From Drosophila miranda (lineage: Eukaryota > Arthropoda > Insecta > Diptera > Drosophilidae), in NCBI RefSeq assembly GCF_003369915.1, contig NC_046675.1:14818001-14882000 (forward strand): a stretch of 64,000 nucleotides of DNA, read 5' to 3'. Numbering within the stretch: the first letter of the stretch is position 1; every line of letters starts with the position of its first letter. This document shows, piece by piece, positions 59,647-64,000 of the stretch. The position numbers were made by a program, and so were the translations under genes. The notes beneath the pieces were generated by a model. That model was not told where the DNA came from. It saw nothing but the letters and a program-made list of their open reading frames with translations, and did no database searches.

Positions 59647-59973
59647 ATGCAGGCTACAAAGTATCTTTTCCTGATTGCCGCCTTCTTGTACTGCCTAGGT
59701 GGCGCTCTGGCTGTGACCTGTGATGAGGATCCCACGGATACCGCCTGCATTGACTGCACCACCGATCCCGACAACGCAGAATGTGCCACCACGACAACGA
59801 CAACGACAACGACCACAACAACGACAACCACCACACTGGCACCTGCGACGACGGCTGCCCCAACAGCCGCCCCACAAACCACCAAGAAAACGAGAAACGT
59901 GAAGAAAGTCACCATTAAGAATCTTACATACAAAGTCACTCGGAAAATCAAGGTCACCAATAAGTCTGGTTGA
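59647..59973 (+). CDS. Small secreted protein 5 (Cys box, poly-Thr, basic tail)
   Basis: A 108-residue single-exon protein. Signal peptide MQATKYLFLIAAFLYCLGG. The cysteine box CDEDPTDTACIDC...C has the spacing C-x8-C-x2-C-x8-C, identical to the glue-like genes 14-17 kb to the left. Then an almost pure Thr run of about 16 residues, Ala/Pro/Thr spacers, and a Lys-rich tail with VTIKNLTYKVTRKIKV ending NKSG. The tail matches the first part of the C-terminus of glue-like protein 3. It appears to be the compact, complete form of the family. TATA at 59573; AATAAA at 60012. A secreted, mucin-type O-glycosylated product is expected; the tissue cannot be deduced from sequence. Confidence 0.87.
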   Translation: MQATKYLFLIAAFLYCLGGALAVTCDEDPTDTACIDCTTDPDNAECATTTTTTTTTTTTTTTTLAPATTAAPTAAPQTTKKTRNVKKVTIKNLTYKVTRKIKVTNKSG

Positions 59974-60017
59974 ACGAAAATTCATCTGAAAAGATAGTCC
60001 TATACAGCCAAAATAAA

Positions 60018-60993
60018 TAAAAAAACTAATTGAATATATCTTTTAATGTGTTTTTTTTAGCAACAATTTTAACAAATAATGTATTCCCGACATGCATCAG
60101 AATTCGATTTGAATTTGAAACAACTAGATCAAGGAAGTCGAAGGATAACACGTCAAGTTTTTTTGAGATAGAATTATATGCTAAAAATATTCGTATCGGT
60201 TGAGGCTCACGGTTGCCAAAATTGGTGATTGTCTTCTTGTTTGTTCGTTTTTGTTGAAAGTAGCGAATCTTTGCCTATGGTTGTATTCCACTAGACTTGA
60301 GTGTAACTAACTAGAATGGTGGTGAGATCAGATGGAGAACTTATAGAATTAGAAGGCGGTGTGAATGAGAGAATTATATGAATATATGAACCATAAATTA
60401 CTAAAGATAATCGTTTTGTCGATTTTTTAATGAATTTGGGGATTTATTTTCTTCTTTTCATATGGTCAACGTTCTGAGGCTAACGTCATTGATTAAAAGA
60501 TCTGAACTATTCGATGCAGGTAATATTTCAATTTAAAGGATACGAGTATCTTTCTGAAACTGAGCACAACTGAGTCTTCTTTTCTACGTGTTTGCAGATG
60601 GAGTACAAGAATATCAGTAGGATGTGATTGAAAATTTTTAATTTTTCCATATAAGATATTTTTTTCTGATAGAGGATACAAGTCTTAGAGTGTAATCTTT
60701 TGTGAATCAGAGCAGAATCCGACCATATTTTAAACCCAAGCTGCAGGGCTGAAATGGAAAATTAGTTTCATTCAAATAACCAGAAATTGAACACATATAA
60801 ATTTTTCTGAATTATCCATTCAAGGCTTGTTTATTTGATTTATTCTATTACCTATAGGAGTATATTTGCCAATTAAACACAAGTTTTGGCTAATTAAACA
60901 TCCCAAAGCTTGTGATTAACAATTGATCACCATCTATTGGCAAATACAAAACCAATAGAGTTTTTTCCAGCGTCAAGGACGCTCAAAAGACCG
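60018..60993. other. Noncoding
   Basis: No gene seen between small secreted genes 5 and 6. Confidence 0.6.
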
Positions 60994-61001
60994 TATAAAT
61001 A
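60994..61001 (+). promoter_or_regulatory. TATA box of small secreted gene 6
   Basis: TATAAATA, 77 bp before the ATG, same sequence and spacing as gene 5. Confidence 0.7.
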
Positions 61002-61070
61002 CAGCGGCATCTAAGTTGAAAAGATATTGCAAAACAGCCAGTTTGATAAAGAAGTTAAACTACTACCAGA

Positions 61071-61379
61071 ATGCAGCTAATAAAGTATCTTGTGCTGATT
61101 TTTGCCATTTTCTATTGCCTGACGGGAACCAAAGCCGTCACCTGTGATGATAGTCCCGATGATCCTAGCTGCGTTGATTGTGACGCCGATCCCGACAACG
61201 CAGAATGTCTCATCAAGACCACCACAACCACTGAGGTGGTAACCACAACAACCGCCGTGGCTCCGGCGACAACCACAAGGAGAGCACTGGGACTGAGTGC
61301 AAAGAAGCAGCTCATTGTTAACAAACTAAATTTAATACTTAACCGAAAAAGAAACTTCCTGAGATCACTGTCAGGCTGA
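61071..61379 (+). CDS. Small secreted protein 6 (Cys box, Thr-rich, basic tail)
   Basis: A 102-residue paralogue of gene 5, 1.1 kb downstream. Signal peptide MQLIKYLVLIFAIFYCLTG, cysteine box CDDSPDDPSCVDC...C with the same 8-2-8 spacing, including the shared DPDNAEC. The Thr-rich part is short (TTTTTEVVTTTTAVAPATTT). The tail is Lys/Arg/Asn/Leu-rich and ends SLSG, like the NKSG end of gene 5. TATA at 60994; AATAAA at 61400. The frame is intact. The divergent tail against a conserved Cys box shows that the two ends evolve at different rates. Confidence 0.85.
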   Translation: MQLIKYLVLIFAIFYCLTGTKAVTCDDSPDDPSCVDCDADPDNAECLIKTTTTTEVVTTTTAVAPATTTRRALGLSAKKQLIVNKLNLILNRKRNFLRSLSG

Positions 61380-61456
61380 TCTAAGTTTCGTGGTCCTCCA
61401 ATAAAGACTCAAAAACGAACAGAAAAGTTAGCATTAAAGCAAAGCAATTTATGACT

Positions 61457-61723
61457 TCAGTCTAATATCCCTTTTTTGAAATAAATAAAAGCTTTGGCTA
61501 ATTCAAATGTGTTGCAAACTCTGGGATTTAAGCAAGAACTCGTTATCACATTAGTTGGACTAACTGTGGTACTGATCCCAACCAAGCATTGCACATGCGT
61601 GGGATTCTGGCTGCAGTCAATGCAGTCCGGATCCTCGGGCTCCACATCACACCTGATTGCGCAAACGGCATCCAGGAAATAGAATATGGCCAAAAATTGT
61701 ACCATAAACTTCAGAGAAACCAT
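61457..61723 (-). CDS. Small secreted protein 7 (Cys box only), inverted copy
   Basis: An 88-residue frame on the opposite strand, tail to tail with gene 6. It keeps a leader MVSLKFMVQFLAIFYFLDAV and the cysteine box CDVEPEDPDCIDC...C with exact 8-2-8 spacing. The Thr/Pro part is reduced to GISTTVSPTN, followed by SSCLNPRVCNTFELAKAF and a non-basic end. No clear TATA box is visible upstream, and the usual basic tail is gone, so it may be a decaying inverted duplicate that happens to stay open, or a functional short form. An intron removing the odd end is possible but has no strong donor. Confidence 0.55.
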   Translation of the reverse strand: MVSLKFMVQFLAIFYFLDAVCAIRCDVEPEDPDCIDCSQNPTHVQCLVGISTTVSPTNVITSSCLNPRVCNTFELAKAFIYFKKGILD

Positions 61724-64000
61724 ATTGTTTGATGACTGGAGGAATACGACTGCGGAAAGTCACGGGCTAACCAAATATGAAAGTTTGTTCAGCTGTATTG
61801 CGTGAAAAATCTGCGTTTCAAATCGGAATCGGAATTAGAAGAAAGAGAATGTATTAATATTTTAATCAAACCTTACGAATCACAATTTCTCATGGATTCA
61901 TGTGTATCAGAGGAGTATAGCAATCATTCATCATCTATGAGTGAGAATAACTATTTTCGTCCTAAACATACTATTTGGATCAATTATTTTTATATTCACC
62001 TCGAAATGTAAGTGAAAATAGATCCTTTTTAATATTATCACTCTCGGGCGATTTGTAGTGGCATAAATTATTAAATGTAAGTGGATCTGTCGAAAAGCTT
62101 CTTATTGATTTACATACTAATAGAAAGAATATAGTATCATATAGTAGCTCCCATGTGTACAATCGATCTGCAAGAGTATCAAAAAGCTTCTGGCCCGAAA
62201 GCTATCATTTCTTTCTCCTTCTCTCATTGCTCTTCGTTTGGGGCTTCGCTCTCTTCAATGTCCGAACGAAAGAGCAAATACATACATACATAAATGCAAA
62301 CGAGCTCCAAAGCGCCAAACTTTTTTCCACCCGCTGGGGAGCAATGTTTTTCGTTGCTGCTCTGCTTTTATTTTTATGGCTCTGCGCTCTGCTCTCTGCA
62401 CACATCGATCGAGGCAGAGCGAGCGAGCCACTATTTAATTTTCGTTTTGTCGTGGAACGGGTACGGAACGGTCCCAACCTCCCGATATACTTGTACCGTA
62501 CAAAGCGCGGAAAAGTCGAGTAAAAGCGTTCGTGACTGAATTTTTGTATTTATTTACCGTTGCCTTAGGGGCTTCACTGTGTGCGTGTGTTCTCGTATTC
62601 GTGTATGCCCGTGTGTGTGTTTGTTTGTGTTTTGGTGCTCTTCTCCTTTGTTGGGGCCAAAAGAAAGCAATCAACATTTAGAGCCAAAACGGTGCCGCCT
62701 GACGGGAAAACAAACAATATTTTTGGCCAAAAAGAGCTCAACGCGGAATTAGTGATAATAGTGCGCCATCTAGCGGTCAGAGTGGGTAAGTAGGATAAAA
62801 TCGGAATTCCATTGGGAATGGGCAACAAATCTGTCAAGGAAAACCAGCTCCGAAGGTACGAAACTTGTGATACCCTTGCAAAGCGATTGCGCCTATGATA
62901 GGCATAAGATTTAGTCCTCCAATTTTGAGAATTAAAAACAAAAACTTTGGAAGCACATAACACAACAGCTTCTTGAGTTTTTATTGGAATACCTTAAGGA
63001 ACAAACTCACTTTTCGCACAAAGATCGATGCTTCCTAGAGGACTCTTGAAGATATAAATCTGTATGTGTGTATTTTTTGGCTCTGGCAAAAACATTCCAC
63101 CAATCTTTTCAATTGGAACTATGCGTTATAGGGCTCTGATTTTTATAACCTTCCTCCCTCAAAAGCCTTATACTCTTCAGGGTAAAAAAAAAAAAAATAA
63201 CCGCCATCCTTTTGACAGGCGGCGACGACATAAAATGTCAAACTGTCGATCAACATCAAGGCGAAAATATGCAAGATGCGTGTCTCAAATGCTAAGAGGG
63301 TCGACTGCTGCGCACACGAGCTCACACACACAGATGCACAAATGGCTGCCATTTATGCAATCCCCCAAGCTCCTGTCCCTCTTCCCGCCAGTGCCTTCCC
63401 TTTTGCCGCGCTTAATCTCAACGATGATCTCTGAGTTTTGCATGCCTTCCCGTTCCCATTCCGTGCCTGCCTGCTGATCTCTTTTGGAATGCGTTTAATT
63501 CGAATTTGAATTTCATCGTTTTATTCTACTCTTCTTCCCCTTTGCGTTTCTTCTGTTTTGCTCCTCTCTGATTCGCTTGTTTTTACAACGCAAAACACTT
63601 GTTAAACGCGAATTCGCACTCTCCCTCTCTCTCTCTCTCTCTCTCTGTCTCTCTGTCTTTATCTGTTTGTGTTTTGTGGGGAAGAAATCAAAGTTAAAGC
63701 AAACACTTAATTAATATTCCACACACTCCCCCAGAAACTCACATGGAATACCACGAACAATGTGCTTTTTGTTGCTCCGATCTATCCGTAATTGTTGTTG
63801 CACAGATTTCATTTCATTTTCCATTTGTCATTTTGTGTTTTGGTATCGATCGCGAGTGTTATTGGCTTTTGGCGCTGGGCACGGGCCAGGATCATATTGG
63901 ATGTTTATAGAAGTGCCTCTGCCTCCAGACTGGAATCCTCGTAGTCCATCATCTCACGTTGTAAGATTTGGTTCGTGAATAATTCTAAACTATTTTTAGA
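61724..64000. other. Noncoding right end, possible first exon of an off-window gene
   Basis: No supported coding gene. Around 62460-62790 the sequence looks like a promoter and noncoding first exon on the plus strand, ending in GAGTGG/GTAAGT at about 62785. A stretch from about 62870 to 63185 has TATACCC-type ends (GATACCCTTGCA...TTCAGGGTAAAA) like an old dispersed repeat. A (CT)n run lies at 63619-63645. The 122-residue frame at 62155-62523 has hydrophobic stretches but no family resemblance. Confidence 0.35.

Noticed and set aside
1-64000. tRNA, rRNA, CRISPR or bacterial-type operons
   Set aside because: No cloverleaf with A and B boxes was noticed, no spaced repeats, and the gene structure is eukaryotic. 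A tRNAscan run would settle tRNAs.

Overview
This window reads as euchromatic DNA of a Drosophila species. The evidence is the first coding exon of the fly dual-specificity phosphodiesterase Pde6, an insect type-1 cystatin gene very close to Drosophila Cys, short introns with GTAAGT/GTGAGT donors, TATA-driven single-exon secretory genes and abundant microsatellites. The gene content suggests Muller element E (D. melanogaster 3R). The species itself cannot be fixed from sequence alone. All homology statements are recognition from memory; no search was run.

Layout. From 1 to about 10 kb lies the 5' part of Pde6 on the minus strand. One coding exon is visible (8774-9493), and the start of its long downstream intron is interrupted by a full-length R1-clade non-LTR retrotransposon (3192-8250, plus strand). 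The element has both ORFs open, a poly(A) tail and a 13-bp target-site duplication. From 10 to 37.5 kb is a 27-kb stretch without a recognisable gene, rich in simple repeats, probably Pde6 upstream intron/regulatory DNA. From 37.8 to 51.7 kb is a dense cluster of small secretory genes: a 4-exon secreted protein with an acidic tail (minus); two related signal-peptide genes that carry C-terminal pieces of housekeeping proteins (GAPDH in one, mitochondrial porin/VDAC in the other, now broken); four glue/mucin-like genes (one with a nonsense codon); two intact type-1 cystatins and two cystatin relics. From 52.5 to 56.8 kb is a five-coding-exon gene for a 15-finger C2H2 zinc-finger protein (minus). 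From 59.6 to 61.7 kb are three more small secretory genes of the glue-like family. The last 2 kb is noncoding, with a possible first exon of a gene running off the right edge.

How the parts relate. Most small secretory genes share a strong TATA box 60-110 bp before the ATG, a very short 5' UTR and an N-terminal signal peptide. Six copies also share a C-x8-C-x2-C-x8-C box followed, in most, by a Thr/Ser-rich stretch and a basic tail. The tail is the variable part: Arg-rich in some, a short I-x-N-L-x-Y module in others. In one gene whose linker resembles the family's, the position of the tail is taken by the C-terminal ~90 residues of GAPDH. The cluster therefore looks like a birth-and-death family with swapping C-terminal modules. 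A salivary-glue or other secretion role is inferred from composition only; the cystatins may protect such a secretion from cysteine proteases, also inference.
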